Shown: positions 17,192 through 26,070, counted from the stretch's first letter. The stretch: 64,000 bases of DNA from Paenibacillus cellulositrophicus (GCF_009363095.1 NZ_CP045295.1:372001-436000); one strand, 5' to 3'. Notes: generated from the letters alone by a model not told the origin. A program made the numbers and translations.

Positions 17192-19501
17192 TTAGGCTTG
17201 ATTTAAACGCCTGTATTCGGTCGCGCTTACTCCATTGGCCCGTTTAAACGCACGGCTGAAAGAATTAAGAGAAAGGTAGCCGACGGAGAGGGCGATTTCA
17301 CTAATAGGCCTGTTTTCTACCGCAAGTAAGGCTTTGGCCCTGTTCATACGGATATCTTCCAAGTAGTCGGAAAAGTTAAGCCCTATGTGCTCTTTAAAAA
17401 AGTAGGATACGTATGCCTCGGAAGTACGTGCCTCCCTCGCCAGCATAGCCAGACTGAGGTCCGGATCATGAAAATGTTCGTGGATAAAGGAGGCGAGTTG
17501 GACGGCGAGCTTATCGTTATGGCTTTTTTTACGCTGCTCGTTCTGTCTGCACAGCTCAAGCAGCGCCCGTTGAACCATTTCTATCAAAGAAGCCGGATCC
17601 ATGCGGGGGTCGGCTGCCTTCAGAATGGTGTCCATCTCCGGCATCATACCGTCCGGTCCCTGCTGTCCCCGTTCGCGGCATTTCAAAAGCGTTCCACAGA
17701 GTTCCTGTGACAGAATGCGTTCTACGGCAAGGGATGGCTGCAACTCTACACTGTTTTTATCCCGAATCAACTGGATTAGCTGTTGAGTTTCCTGGTAATT
17801 CCCGGATTTCACCATCTGAATCAGCCTCTGCTCCACGTCGGAAGGGAAGTAGTATGCAGGAACCGTCAACTTCATGTCATCATGAAATATAATCTGTTCT
17901 CTTCCGCCCCAATAGGCATGATTTTGGACGAATATGGCCTCCCCAAAAGAACGGTAAATTTCCGTCAACCGGCTCTGCTGTCCGCCGACCGCAATGGTGA
18001 TTCCGGCTTGGTGCAAGCCAAGGATTTGATCAAAAATACGGGTCACCCGGCGTTTGACTTCTTCGCGGCAACGCTCTTCCGTGTCTGTATGGCTGCTTAG
18101 CAACAAGGCAAGCTGGTTTTCCCCAAGATCATGAATTTTCAACGAGTCAGGTTCCATCCCAGAAATCCGGTCAGAGACCGCCATCTTTACAATATCGAGC
18201 TCAGTGAGCATCGCCTCGTTATACGGCGCCTGATATCCCCCCAGCCGGATGACTGCCAACGTATGGCGGCTGCCGCTTATGTAAATCTTGGCATGGTCCA
18301 TAGCATTCTCCACGTCCTCCATAGAGGTAAAGCCGCCCTTTAGAAGCCTGTCAAAAAACACGTTTTGCATGAGCGGGAGCTGCTCATCCAGCCTGCGTCT
18401 TAACTCTTCACGGCTGTCAATCAGCTCGGATACCGAATGGTGGATATCCTCCATCGCGTTTAGCCGAAGCAAGCGGTTCCGATTCGTCCCCCTTCTATCG
18501 GCCGAAGGAAGCATCCGCTGGAGCTTGATGACGGGAGTGCTGCTGCGGTAAGCCAGAACAAAGGCCGCGACAAGCCCCAAAGCCAGCGATGCCGTGAACA
18601 CACTTAGCGTCAGCTCTTTGATGTAATGTGCCTTCCTGAGTACGACTGCCTCGGGCTGTGCCGCCACATAGGTCCATCCATTGTATCCGGAGGTTGTTTG
18701 AGTGATCAGCATATCTTCGCCCTTCCACTGGCCTCTGGAAAACCCTTCTCTGCCTGCAAGCGCTTTCAAATTTGAATCCGGATACACATCTCCAATTTGA
18801 CTGATCACCCTCCCGTTCTGATCCGCAATGTAAGCAAAGCCCCCTTGCTCTATATCGATGTGGCCCAGCATCTCCTGAATCTGCTTATTATCGATTAACA
18901 CCGTAATCATTCCCTGGCTGTCCCTGCTCCCGAAAGACTGCATGTAACTCACTACCGAATAGGCTTTGCCTTCATACTTTACCTCAGTTCCAGGCATGTA
19001 GGTCTTATAATGAAATTCATTGAACAATTGCTTATACCATTCCTCATAAGATAAGCCTTCATAATGAAGCTGCAGATCATAAAGCTGCCTGCTCGTGTAT
19101 ACCTTTCCCGGCGAAACGACCATACCGCTGTTTTTGTAAGCGATATAATAGTCAACGATAAAATGATTGAAGACCTGGTAATCGAACAGGCTTTTTTCGA
19201 GTTCCCAGAGCCTGTAGGGATGCGTATCGGAAAACGGTGATTTGACAAACTGAAACGAGAGTACTTTGGACTCGCTGGACATTTGCCGAGCGATCGTCTC
19301 AATTTCGGCAAACCGTCGATCAAGCGATTCCCTGACCTGGCCCAGTACCGCTGAATTTCTTTCCCGCGATTCACTCTCAACCAGCTCGGATGTCTTGTGA
19401 TAAGCAAACCAACCAACCAGTAGCGAGGCCAATAAAATGACGGCGTACGGCACAAATAAGCGGAATAACAGCACTGCATGGCTACCTGATGCTTCTTTCA
19501 A
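17192..19501 (-). CDS. AraC-family regulator with membrane sensor domain (YesS/YtdP-like)
   Basis: A 769-residue one-component sensor-regulator. Transmembrane helix 1 (about 11-31) and helix 2 (about 293-315) enclose an extracellular Cache-like domain (FAYIADQNGRVIS, about 225). A cytosolic middle region leads to a double helix-turn-helix AraC domain at about 665-766 (LSLAMLAREARTSEAYVSYF and ISEIALSVGYLSLNSFSRAF). The start is TTG, with GGATGG about 8 nt upstream. Proteins of this build activate adjacent LplABC-type importers in response to extracellular oligosaccharides. The three importer genes follow directly downstream. Confidence 0.88.
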   Translation of the reverse strand: MKEASGSHAVLLFRLFVPYAVILLASLLVGWFAYHKTSELVESESRERNSAVLGQVRESLDRRFAEIETIARQMSSESKVLSFQFVKSPFSDTHPYRLWELEKSLFDYQVFNHFIVDYYIAYKNSGMVVSPGKVYTSRQLYDLQLHYEGLSYEEWYKQLFNEFHYKTYMPGTEVKYEGKAYSVVSYMQSFGSRDSQGMITVLIDNKQIQEMLGHIDIEQGGFAYIADQNGRVISQIGDVYPDSNLKALAGREGFSRGQWKGEDMLITQTTSGYNGWTYVAAQPEAVVLRKAHYIKELTLSVFTASLALGLVAAFVLAYRSSTPVIKLQRMLPSADRRGTNRNRLLRLNAMEDIHHSVSELIDSREELRRRLDEQLPLMQNVFFDRLLKGGFTSMEDVENAMDHAKIYISGSRHTLAVIRLGGYQAPYNEAMLTELDIVKMAVSDRISGMEPDSLKIHDLGENQLALLLSSHTDTEERCREEVKRRVTRIFDQILGLHQAGITIAVGGQQSRLTEIYRSFGEAIFVQNHAYWGGREQIIFHDDMKLTVPAYYFPSDVEQRLIQMVKSGNYQETQQLIQLIRDKNSVELQPSLAVERILSQELCGTLLKCRERGQQGPDGMMPEMDTILKAADPRMDPASLIEMVQRALLELCRQNEQRKKSHNDKLAVQLASFIHEHFHDPDLSLAMLAREARTSEAYVSYFFKEHIGLNFSDYLEDIRMNRAKALLAVENRPISEIALSVGYLSLNSFSRAFKRANGVSATEYRRLNQA
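18755..18768 (+). promoter_or_regulatory. Intragenic cre-like site
   Basis: TGCAAGCGCTTTCA matches 13 of 14 positions of the CcpA consensus in either orientation and lies inside the AraC sensor gene. Intragenic cre sites can act as roadblocks, but a chance match in GC-balanced coding DNA cannot be excluded. Confidence 0.3.
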
Positions 19502-19868
19502 ATGGGTTCCATCCTTTCTAGAGTTATCGGTAACTCCAATATAGCAAGAACCTGGTAAGCCGTCACCAAAAATGAAAATTATAAATATTTCTAACCATAT
19601 CGGTCAATTGGTGATCACTGCGCATGGACATAGCCGGTGCGGACCGGATATCCCACGCGCTTCACCGTACGCCGGAAAACACCTCACCCACCAGCTTCCG
19701 CCATTGGGACGAAACGGTTCTAAAGCCGGCTTTTTGCACTACTTGAAAGGAACTTGAGTACTCCAATTCGTAACAGCTGCGGACGATAATATCTGCCCGC
19801 GCTTGCTGCTGGTTCTTCTAAGATCCTTAGGAATGGAAATTTCGGTAAATATGTACTTCATGTTAAAC
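19502..19868. other. Intergenic region without a supported gene
   Basis: About 370 bases between the AraC sensor gene and the Nudix gene. Two short minus-strand frames were seen: one of 40 codons beginning at an ATG near 19860, and one containing SSFQVVQKAGFRTVS that faintly resembles an acetyltransferase C-terminus. Neither has a ribosome site plus a recognisable product, so both are treated as decayed sequence. Confidence 0.35.
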
Positions 19869-20360
19869 TTAGATTCTATAATCAAAAGAACCACCCGCAA
19901 CTGCAATGGTCCCAGTACGTACCCATTTCATTGCCTGCAATACCAAAGGCGATGAATTGTTACCATTGACTTCATCAAAGTCCAGCCAAATAGCTCCTTC
20001 TGAATCTTGTCCTTCAAACGATTCAATGGCATTAGTGATCTCTTCTGAATCAACATCAACTTCATATAGAATGGCAATATGATGTAAATTTTCTATTGTA
20101 TGATCTTGTATGGTCCACAACACAGAAAAATCACAAACCCCAATATTTTTAAGCTTTCGAACTGTGTATCCTGTTTCTTCTCGGAGTTCTCTTATGATCC
20201 CTTGCTCTAAAGACTCCATCTTCTCTAATCGACCACCAGGTAAATCATATTTCCCTGTGTAAGGACCTAAAACTTTTCGAATAACTAATATACAGTTATC
20301 AGCTGTACAAATTCCATATACCCCCATATGCCGATGAAAATTGTCATTGATATCAGTCAT
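19869..20360 (-). CDS. Nudix hydrolase
   Basis: A 163-residue Nudix-fold pyrophosphatase. The Nudix box G-x5-E-x7-REUxEExGU is complete at residues 43-65 (GRLEKME, then RELREETGY), so the Mg-binding glutamates are intact. It starts 8-10 nt after a GGGGG-rich ribosome site. The gene stands alone between an intergenic remnant region and the flavodoxin operon terminator. Substrate (nucleotide sugar, oxidised NTP or similar) cannot be told from sequence. Confidence 0.88.
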   Translation of the reverse strand: MTDINDNFHRHMGVYGICTADNCILVIRKVLGPYTGKYDLPGGRLEKMESLEQGIIRELREETGYTVRKLKNIGVCDFSVLWTIQDHTIENLHHIAILYEVDVDSEEITNAIESFEGQDSEGAIWLDFDEVNGNNSSPLVLQAMKWVRTGTIAVAGGSFDYRI

Positions 20361-20510
20361 CCTACCATTCCCCCAAGCTAACTGTATTTATGCTTACCAT
20401 TTTATTTTCGTCCTAACATTGTTCATTGTCGAGGATTAATGTTTGTCTGAACCGCAGGATACAAGTTAGGATAGATTATCCGAACGGCACGATCCTGTTC
20501 AATCAAAAAG

Positions 20511-20545
20511 AAGAGCGCCGTCCATAACAATGGGACTGCGCTCTT
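20511..20545 (-). terminator. Terminator of the MarR/DHA2/flavodoxin operon
   Basis: AAGAGCGC pairs with GCGCTCTT, with an inner GTCC/GGGAC helix. On the minus strand it is followed by CTTTTTG. It lies 53 nt beyond the flavodoxin gene. Confidence 0.75.
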
Positions 20546-20556
20546 GTTGATATAAG

Positions 20557-20580
20557 CCCGCTGAGGATGTCCTCAGCGGG
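20557..20580. repeat. Perfect 11-bp inverted repeat
   Basis: CCCGCTGAGGA and TCCTCAGCGGG are separated by only two bases. It lies between the flavodoxin stop codon and the T-tailed terminator and lacks a T tract. It may be a cruciform, an RNA 3'-end protecting hairpin, or half of a tandem terminator. Confidence 0.6.
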
Positions 20581-20597
20581 TACTTGCATTAGGTCAC

Positions 20598-21161
20598 TTA
20601 AGGGTTGCTCAGCAATTTTTTGCCTGCCGCAATGGTGTTTGCTGTATTGGCCACACGTTTTCCTAGGGCTTCTCCCAGCCCGAGACCCTTCGTAAATAAC
20701 GATTGGATCAGGTCATCGCGGGTATCTTCCACAGGGGATGTCACTCCGACCCCATAATAACTGCCGTACAGTGCATTCTCCGGAATATTAGCCGGCAAGC
20801 CGACAACCATCATGCCTTGATGCAGCATCGGTGTAACCAAGTTTAGCAAGGTCGCCTCGATCCCGCCATGAATGGTTGCTGTCGTACAAAATACTGCGCC
20901 GATTTTATCAACTAACGTCCCGTTTGCCCACAAATACCCGAGCTTATCGATCCACTCCTTTAAGCCGGAGCTAATCGTGCCGAAGTGTCCGGGGCATCCC
21001 CAAATAATCGCATCCATATCGGCAAGATCTTTGACGTTTGCCTTACTCACGTGATTGATGAACACCTCCGTGCCTTCCACACTTTGAGCGCCTTTGGCAA
21101 TGGAACGGGCCAGCTGTTCTGTATGCCCCGCTTCACTATCATACACAATATAGATTTTCAT
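20598..21161 (-). CDS. Flavodoxin-fold NAD(P)H quinone reductase, WrbA-like
   Basis: A 187-residue FMN-binding protein. [12 protein letters not shown] (about 7-18) is the phosphate loop, and the [16 protein letters not shown] segment (about 56-71) plus [16 protein letters not shown] (about 91-106) follow WrbA. Such enzymes reduce quinones by two electrons and limit redox cycling. Third gene of a MarR, DHA2 exporter, flavodoxin operon, a common pairing in quinone or phenolic-drug resistance. It starts 42 nt after the exporter stop. Role against electrophiles is inferred. Confidence 0.85.
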   Translation of the reverse strand: MKIYIVYDSEAGHTEQLARSIAKGAQSVEGTEVFINHVSKANVKDLADMDAIIWGCPGHFGTISSGLKEWIDKLGYLWANGTLVDKIGAVFCTTATIHGGIEATLLNLVTPMLHQGMMVVGLPANIPENALYGSYYGVGVTSPVEDTRDDLIQSLFTKGLGLGEALGKRVANTANTIAAGKKLLSNP

Positions 21162-21202
21162 CGATTGATCTCCTCTCTTGATCGCTGTTCAAACGCGCTT
21201 CT

Positions 21203-23002
21203 TTATTTGTTTTCCTTTAGGAGCCCGTTCAATTTCTTGAGCGTTTCCCGGTAAGCTTGGTCGGGGGACATTTCTTCATCCGGTTCTGCTTCCTGGTTAG
21301 TGGTATCCTTCAGTTTCAGTAGCGCTTTCCGGTATTCTTTATCGGTGAATTGCCCTTCGTCTTTCTCAGGCTGAGACGGGGTTAAAAACCCTCGAATGGC
21401 ATTTCGGAATTCGCTATCCTTATTTTGCATGTCCGCGTGAGCCGCTACCTCCGCGAGTGCCGGTTGGTCTACCGGTTGGGCTACAGCTGCAGCTGGCGCT
21501 GGTTGAGCCGCCGACTCACTCGCCTCGGGCGCTTTAACCGGTACCTGCAACGTATCCTCTTGCGGCTTCACCTTGCGGATGAAGAACGCCAGAACAAGCG
21601 CAGCGACAGTCAGCCAGGTGGCCACGACGAAGGACTGGTTGATGCCGTAAATGGTCGCCTGCTGCGTAACCTCGGCCATCTTGGCCGCGTCTTTCGGGTT
21701 GATATGGCCTGCGATGACGAGGTCTTTCCCGTGCGAGGCCGCTCTGTTCGTCATGACCGTGACGAGCAAGGCGGTTCCGAGCGCGCCTGATACGTTCCGG
21801 AGCGTCTGGGACATCGCCGAGCCGTGCGCGTTAAGGCGACGCGGCAGCTGGTTGAGGCCTGCTGTCTGGATCGGCATCATCAGCATGGACATCCCGAACA
21901 TCCGCGCCGTATAAATGAGCATCATATGGTTGTATGATGAATCGGCTTCCAGATGGCTGAACTCGTACGTCGTGATGGTTGTGATGATAAGACCGGCGAC
22001 AGCCAGCCAGCGCGCGCCGATTTTGTCGAACACCATGCCCGTGATCGGGGACATGATACCCATCAGAATGGCCCCCGGCAGCAGCAGGAGACCGGAATCA
22101 AGCGGCGAAAAGTGGCGGATGTTCTGTAAGAAGATTGGCAGCAGGATCATGCCGGAAAACATCGCCATGGTAATGATGGCGTTAATCAGGGACGTGAGCG
22201 AGAACATGGAATATTTGAACACGCGCATTTCGAGCAGCGGATTCTTCACCATGATCGAGCGCACAATGAACAGGATGAGCGCGACCGCGCCGACGGCCAG
22301 GCAGATGATGACTTCCTCCGAGTCCCAGCCTTTCGTACCGGCTTCACTGAAGCCGTACAGCAGTCCGCCGAAGCCGAGTGTCGACAGGATCACACTCAGG
22401 ACATCGAGCTTCGGACGGGACGTTTTGATGACGTCCTTCATCGAGAAGGCGCCGAAAATCACGGCGATGATCGCAAGCGGCAGTACGATGTAGAACAGCA
22501 CGTGCCAGTCATAATTCTCGACGATCCAGCCGGAGAGCGTTGGTCCGATGGCCGGCGCGAAAATCATTGCGACCCCCATCAGGCCCATTGCTTTACCGCG
22601 TTCCTCGACCGGGAAGATGGTCAGCGTAACGACCGTCATAAGCGGCATTAGAATGCCGGCACCGCAAGCCTGCACGAGACGGCCGGCCAGCAGCCAGCTG
22701 AAATCGCCGGATAACGCACAGACAACCGTGCCCAGTGCAAACATGGATGAGGCCACCAGAAACAATTTCCGGGTTGTAAACCGGTTAATCAGGAAGGCAC
22801 TGACGGGCACGAGTACGCCGTTCACCAGCATATAACCGTTAGACAGCCACTGGATCGTGCTTTCCGTTACATTGAGATCCGCCATCATTTTCGGTAGCGC
22901 GACGTTAAGCACCGTTTGGCTTAACAGCGCCACAAACGCGGCGATGAGCAAGGAGGCCATGATCGGCCCCTTGCGCAAGTGATTGGATACCATAGTGGTC
23001 AT
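21203..23002 (-). CDS. DHA2-family MFS multidrug exporter (EmrB/QacA/LmrB-like) with long C-terminal tail
   Basis: A 599-residue membrane protein with about 14 predicted transmembrane helices over residues 15-480. DHA2 hallmarks are LNVALPKMMADLNV (about 32-45), the GRLVQACGAGILMPLM motif near 108, and GVAMIFAPAIGPTLSGWI (motif C, about 142). The last 120 residues are cytosolic and unusual: an Ala/Pro-rich linker (about 495-525) is followed by three related units starting EFRNAIRGF, EYRKALLKLKD and AYRETLKKLNG. LmrB-type proteins lack such a tail. Translation begins 3 nt after the MarR stop. Likely induced by a toxic ligand through MarR. Confidence 0.88.
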   Translation of the reverse strand: MTTMVSNHLRKGPIMASLLIAAFVALLSQTVLNVALPKMMADLNVTESTIQWLSNGYMLVNGVLVPVSAFLINRFTTRKLFLVASSMFALGTVVCALSGDFSWLLAGRLVQACGAGILMPLMTVVTLTIFPVEERGKAMGLMGVAMIFAPAIGPTLSGWIVENYDWHVLFYIVLPLAIIAVIFGAFSMKDVIKTSRPKLDVLSVILSTLGFGGLLYGFSEAGTKGWDSEEVIICLAVGAVALILFIVRSIMVKNPLLEMRVFKYSMFSLTSLINAIITMAMFSGMILLPIFLQNIRHFSPLDSGLLLLPGAILMGIMSPITGMVFDKIGARWLAVAGLIITTITTYEFSHLEADSSYNHMMLIYTARMFGMSMLMMPIQTAGLNQLPRRLNAHGSAMSQTLRNVSGALGTALLVTVMTNRAASHGKDLVIAGHINPKDAAKMAEVTQQATIYGINQSFVVATWLTVAALVLAFFIRKVKPQEDTLQVPVKAPEASESAAQPAPAAAVAQPVDQPALAEVAAHADMQNKDSEFRNAIRGFLTPSQPEKDEGQFTDKEYRKALLKLKDTTNQEAEPDEEMSPDQAYRETLKKLNGLLKENK

Positions 23003-23005
23003 GGC

Positions 23006-23449
23006 TTAAGCTTCTTCCTCTCTATAATTTCTTAAAAGATGCAGTACTTTTTGCTGGATGCGGTCAAGCTCCCGCTGGTCTTCCTCAGGCAGCTCGAGCA
23101 GGGACCGCATCATGTGCAAGCGGGTGGCTTCCGTCTCGCGCCAGAGCGCCATCCCTTTCTCGGAAAGGGTCAGCGTCATCGCTCGCCTGTCGGTTTCAGT
23201 CCTCTCCCGGTCCACGAGACCGGCCTTGACCATCCGATCGACGATGCCGCTGGTCGTGCTGTTGCCGAGTTTCACCTTTTCGGCAAGGTCCGAAAGGCGG
23301 ATCTCGGGGTGCTCCCGCAGCACCCTCAGCACGATCAGCTGCAGCGCAGTGAGTTTATGCTTGCTCGCCGCTTTGGTCATCAGCTGGAAGAACGCCTGAT
23401 GGACCTCACGGTAGCTTTGGAATATTTCCAGGATCCGTTGTTCTTGCAA
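23006..23449 (-). CDS. MarR family transcriptional repressor
   Basis: A 147-residue winged-helix repressor. The DNA-binding part is IRLSDLAEKVKLGNSTTSGIVDRMVKAGL with the wing DRERTETDRRAMTLTLSEKG. An ATG at 23479 extends the frame, but it lies inside the operator palindrome and at the predicted transcription start. The TTG at 23449 has AAGGGAG 7 nt upstream and is the likely true start. Heads the operon with the DHA2 exporter and the WrbA-like flavodoxin and probably represses it. Confidence 0.88.
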   Translation of the reverse strand: MQEQRILEIFQSYREVHQAFFQLMTKAASKHKLTALQLIVLRVLREHPEIRLSDLAEKVKLGNSTTSGIVDRMVKAGLVDRERTETDRRAMTLTLSEKGMALWRETEATRLHMMRSLLELPEEDQRELDRIQQKVLHLLRNYREEEA

Positions 23450-23472
23450 CGTTAAGCTCCCTTCGCAAATAT

Positions 23473-23515
23473 TTCGCATGCGAACTATTATCTAACCATT
23501 CAATCGATATGTCAA
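23473..23515 (-). promoter_or_regulatory. MarR operon promoter with overlapping operator
   Basis: TTGACA (23515-23510), a 17-bp spacer and GATAAT (23492-23487) form a strong SigA promoter. Two bases downstream lies the perfect palindrome TTCGCATGCGAA (23484-23473), covering the start of transcription. This is where an autorepressing MarR protein would bind. Confidence 0.75.
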
Positions 23516-23704
23516 TAAGTTCATAGTAGTAAAAGTAGTCACGAACGTTCTGTTCAACAAGGAGCGCCATTGTACAGGTTACACCTTCGGGATAGGACAA
23601 ATCAGACTTTAATGTGGTATCAATCGATACGATAAGGGCTTAATCACCGGAGCAATGAACCCTTAGGATGACACGTTCAAGTAAGGCTCTACATGGTTTT
23701 ATGG

Positions 23705-23753
23705 TTATAAAAAAAACCGCTGCTACGCGGCTACCCAGCGTGTATGTTCTTGT
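23705..23753 (-). repeat. Dispersed terminator-like repeat, copy C
   Basis: A-rich left flank, core ACCGCTGCTACGCGGCT (nearly identical to copy A) and the conserved TGTATGTTCT. It lies in the 700-bp gap between the MarR promoter and the decayed hydrolase, so it may once have terminated the latter on the minus strand. The rest of the 23516-23880 interval shows no gene. Confidence 0.65.
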
Positions 23754-23880
23754 CATCTAACATTATTATACAGGCACTTCCACCTCTCCATTCATCCTAA
23801 TATTTCCCTTAACGGAATTAATATCTCTAATCTGCCAAAAAATAAAACACCAATGATCATTGTAATGTGAACATTTTCAG

Positions 23881-24051
23881 CAGGAAAATCCATGCAAAAA
23901 GGTTACTGCAGACTCTTGAGAAATTTCAAAATGATCCCATGTAACCTGACACTGTAATGTGCCTGGGGATCGCTCCATCGCCATGGATAAAAAGGACTAT
24001 ATCAGCATTCTTGGGCAGCACCAAATCACCCGTTAGTTTGACTGCTGTTCA
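23881..24051 (-). pseudogene. Remnant of an alpha/beta hydrolase
   Basis: One frame reads VKLTGDLVLPKNADIVLFIH then GDGAIPRHITVSGYMGSF before a TGA. It continues in frame with NFSRVCSNLFAWIF, matching the first strands and HG-x-G oxyanion region of dienelactone-hydrolase-like or YbhC/YqhA-type alpha/beta hydrolases. Upstream the frame is broken by a stop, and no catalytic Ser or His is left. Clearly decayed. Confidence 0.55.
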
Positions 24052-24115
24052 ATCAGCATGTCAACTCCCATTCACCAGCAATCAGAACCATCCTGCCCTT
24101 TTATTAACAAAAAAA

Positions 24116-24138
24116 GCAGCCTAAGATTTGCCGGCTGC
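24116..24138 (-). terminator. Terminator of NTF2-like gene
   Basis: GCAGCC pairs with GGCTGC around an 11-nt loop. On the minus strand it is followed by seven T residues, 42 nt after the stop at 24180. Confidence 0.75.
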
Positions 24139-24179
24139 AGTTGTGCTGTATGGTCTATTGTCCTCCGTTAGCTTATAGC

Positions 24180-24629
24180 TTATTTATTAATTTCGGAATG
24201 GCCAAGTGCTGCGTTAATTAAAGAAGTATCAAAATAATAAGGAAATGCTTCTACGACTAAATCGTCCTTAATTTTTAAGATTTGAGCGAAAGGTAATTGA
24301 ACTTCTTTCTCAGATTGTCTAGCCTTTGCCACTAAAGTCCCCCCCATAAAAAGGGTGTCACCATCTAATGTAGCAACCATGTTCTCAACGTTCATGGAAC
24401 TCCATTTATTATGCATCGTATTAAAGAGTTTTCCAAGTTCTTCATAACCACACCAATCGCCCGGATAAGGCAGGGATGCAGGCTCATGTACAACGATATC
24501 GGGGTGAAAGGCAGATCTTATACCGCTAAAGTCATTTCCATCCGAGCGCATAAATTCCATTTCGGCTGAAAACATTCGATCCAATATTTCCATTGCCTTC
24601 GTGCTGTTATCACTCCATGTACTATTCAT
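24180..24629 (-). CDS. NTF2/SnoaL-like fold protein
   Basis: A 149-residue cone-shaped alpha+beta barrel protein. Helical N-terminus (MEILDRMFSAEMEFM), FHPDIVVHEPASLPYPGDWCGYEELGKLF in the centre and strands FMGGTLVAKAR and AQILKIKDDLVVEAFPYYFD follow the SnoaL-like polyketide cyclase/ester-directing family. Members range from enzymes to ligand-binding proteins, so no reaction is assigned. Starts 8-9 nt after GGAGG. Single gene with its own terminator. Confidence 0.75.
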   Translation of the reverse strand: MNSTWSDNSTKAMEILDRMFSAEMEFMRSDGNDFSGIRSAFHPDIVVHEPASLPYPGDWCGYEELGKLFNTMHNKWSSMNVENMVATLDGDTLFMGGTLVAKARQSEKEVQLPFAQILKIKDDLVVEAFPYYFDTSLINAALGHSEINK

Positions 24630-24879
24630 TCATATTATCCTCCGTTCATATTAACCTCCGCTTCATCTCGATTATAGAACAAAGGATCTTTCGATTTGTT
24701 GCTGTGATATCCCCGCCTAATTGAAAAAGGTGCAGCAAATAGAAGCTAACCTTTCACAACAATGACAAATGTTACGATCGCCGCCATATCCGTCTTCGGC
24801 AGTGAATTTGGCGGGTTATAGAGCGTTATGTCCACTTTATGTATCATATAGACGGTCATTCTCCCGCTTTGTTGCGAGA

Positions 24880-25914
24880 CTATTGATCATTTTTGATCTC
24901 AAAGATTTTTTGCAGGGTACGGATGTGCAGGGCTCTTTCATTATCCGTTTCCTGGAGTTGGTCTCCCGATCCTGCATCCATATAACCTTCTACAAGCCTG
25001 TACCCGAACTTTAGTAGAATCATCTCATAAACGCAGTTATCCGTTATGTGCGAAATATCCGCTTGTTCCGAAAAGCCCTTGTAATACGCCGGGATACATC
25101 TATGGTAGTATTCAACCATCTGTTCAATATCGGCTTCATCCGCGATAAGGCTTGCCATATCTTCACCTAAATAGCCCCACCCCGTGGTATCCCAGTCGAT
25201 GAGTATAATGTTACCGTCTGAATCAATGATGTTTGTCACCCAAAAATCCCTATGGCACAGCACGATGGGCAGCTTTTCAATACGGTTGAATATTTCGTCC
25301 GCGCTTTCATCTATGTCGATGAGCATTTTACAAAGATGTTTCGGGATACCGCAATCCTCGGAACGGATATAATCATACACTCGATTCCATGACCGGTAAT
25401 AAAGATAGATATCCTTCATATAATCCGCTCTGTTCAGATTGGACATATTTTGTAAAAAAGCTGGCTGTTCGGCATATAACTTGCCCTGGAACCGTCCTAA
25501 TTCCTCGGCTGCGCGTTCATACATATCGCCGGTGAGGTCCAAACCCGATATGCCGTCGGTATATTCCATCCATATCTGTGTTTCGTCCTCTTCTTCGTTC
25601 ATTTCAACGTGATAACATTCGGGCCAACGGAATGATTCAGAAAACAAGGCGCCAAAATTGGACTTATAAAAATCATATTCTCTGCGCCATGAATCGGGAT
25701 CCCTGTAGCGTTCCCATTTCCTCTGCGTTTTTACAACGATGTCATAGGTGATTTCCCTGCCATCTTTGGTTTTGGCCATGCCCGTTACAAGTTGTACATT
25801 ACCTACTGTACCACCATGTAATGGTTTGGTCTGGATATCGGCACAGATGATTTCAGTACCGAGCATTTGGCTTAGAACCTGTGTCAGCGTTTCGGCTTTG
25901 ATCCCGCTCATCAT
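24880..25914 (-). CDS. Aminoglycoside phosphotransferase-family (APH/choline kinase fold) protein
   Basis: About 344 residues with a protein-kinase-like fold. The catalytic loop is CHRDFWVTN (His221, Asp223, Asn228) and the metal-binding motif is LIDWD (Asp240/242). The N-lobe holds VVKTQ, an expected ATP-contact lysine. ATG 25914 (or the adjacent 25911) is favoured over 25938 because GGAGG lies 5 or 8 nt upstream. Relatives phosphorylate antibiotics, choline, homoserine or sugars; sequence alone does not say which. No terminator or partner gene is obvious. Confidence 0.8.
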   Translation of the reverse strand: MMSGIKAETLTQVLSQMLGTEIICADIQTKPLHGGTVGNVQLVTGMAKTKDGREITYDIVVKTQRKWERYRDPDSWRREYDFYKSNFGALFSESFRWPECYHVEMNEEEDETQIWMEYTDGISGLDLTGDMYERAAEELGRFQGKLYAEQPAFLQNMSNLNRADYMKDIYLYYRSWNRVYDYIRSEDCGIPKHLCKMLIDIDESADEIFNRIEKLPIVLCHRDFWVTNIIDSDGNIILIDWDTTGWGYLGEDMASLIADEADIEQMVEYYHRCIPAYYKGFSEQADISHITDNCVYEMILLKFGYRLVEGYMDAGSGDQLQETDNERALHIRTLQKIFEIKNDQ

Positions 25915-26039
25915 GAAGTCCTCCAATCGTTTTAACAAAGTAACCCTTTGTCGTACTTCAAGTTTAGGCTGCCATCCTGTTCAAATGAAGGGAAAAAGTA
26001 ATTTTAAAAAAACTTCCCCTTATATTTGATCCGATGTAC

Positions 26040-26070
26040 TTGACTATGACGTAAGGTCATAGTGCATAAT
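26040..26070 (+). promoter_or_regulatory. MerR-type promoter with dyad in a 19-bp spacer
   Basis: TTGACT (26040-26045) and CATAAT (26065-26070) are separated by 19 bp. A perfect inverted repeat CTATGAC-GTAAG-GTCATAG (26044-26062) fills this spacer. An overlong spacer carrying the operator is the hallmark of promoters untwisted by MerR-family activators. The MerR/TipAS gene is second in the operon this promoter drives. Confidence 0.82.

Noticed and set aside
21915..22493. 192-codon + strand frame opposite the DHA2 exporter
   Set aside because: Antisense shadow of transmembrane codons (Met/Ser/Arg-rich); no supporting features.
23039..23455. 138-codon + strand frame opposite MarR
   Set aside because: Antisense of the MarR gene, with no start signal and atypical composition.
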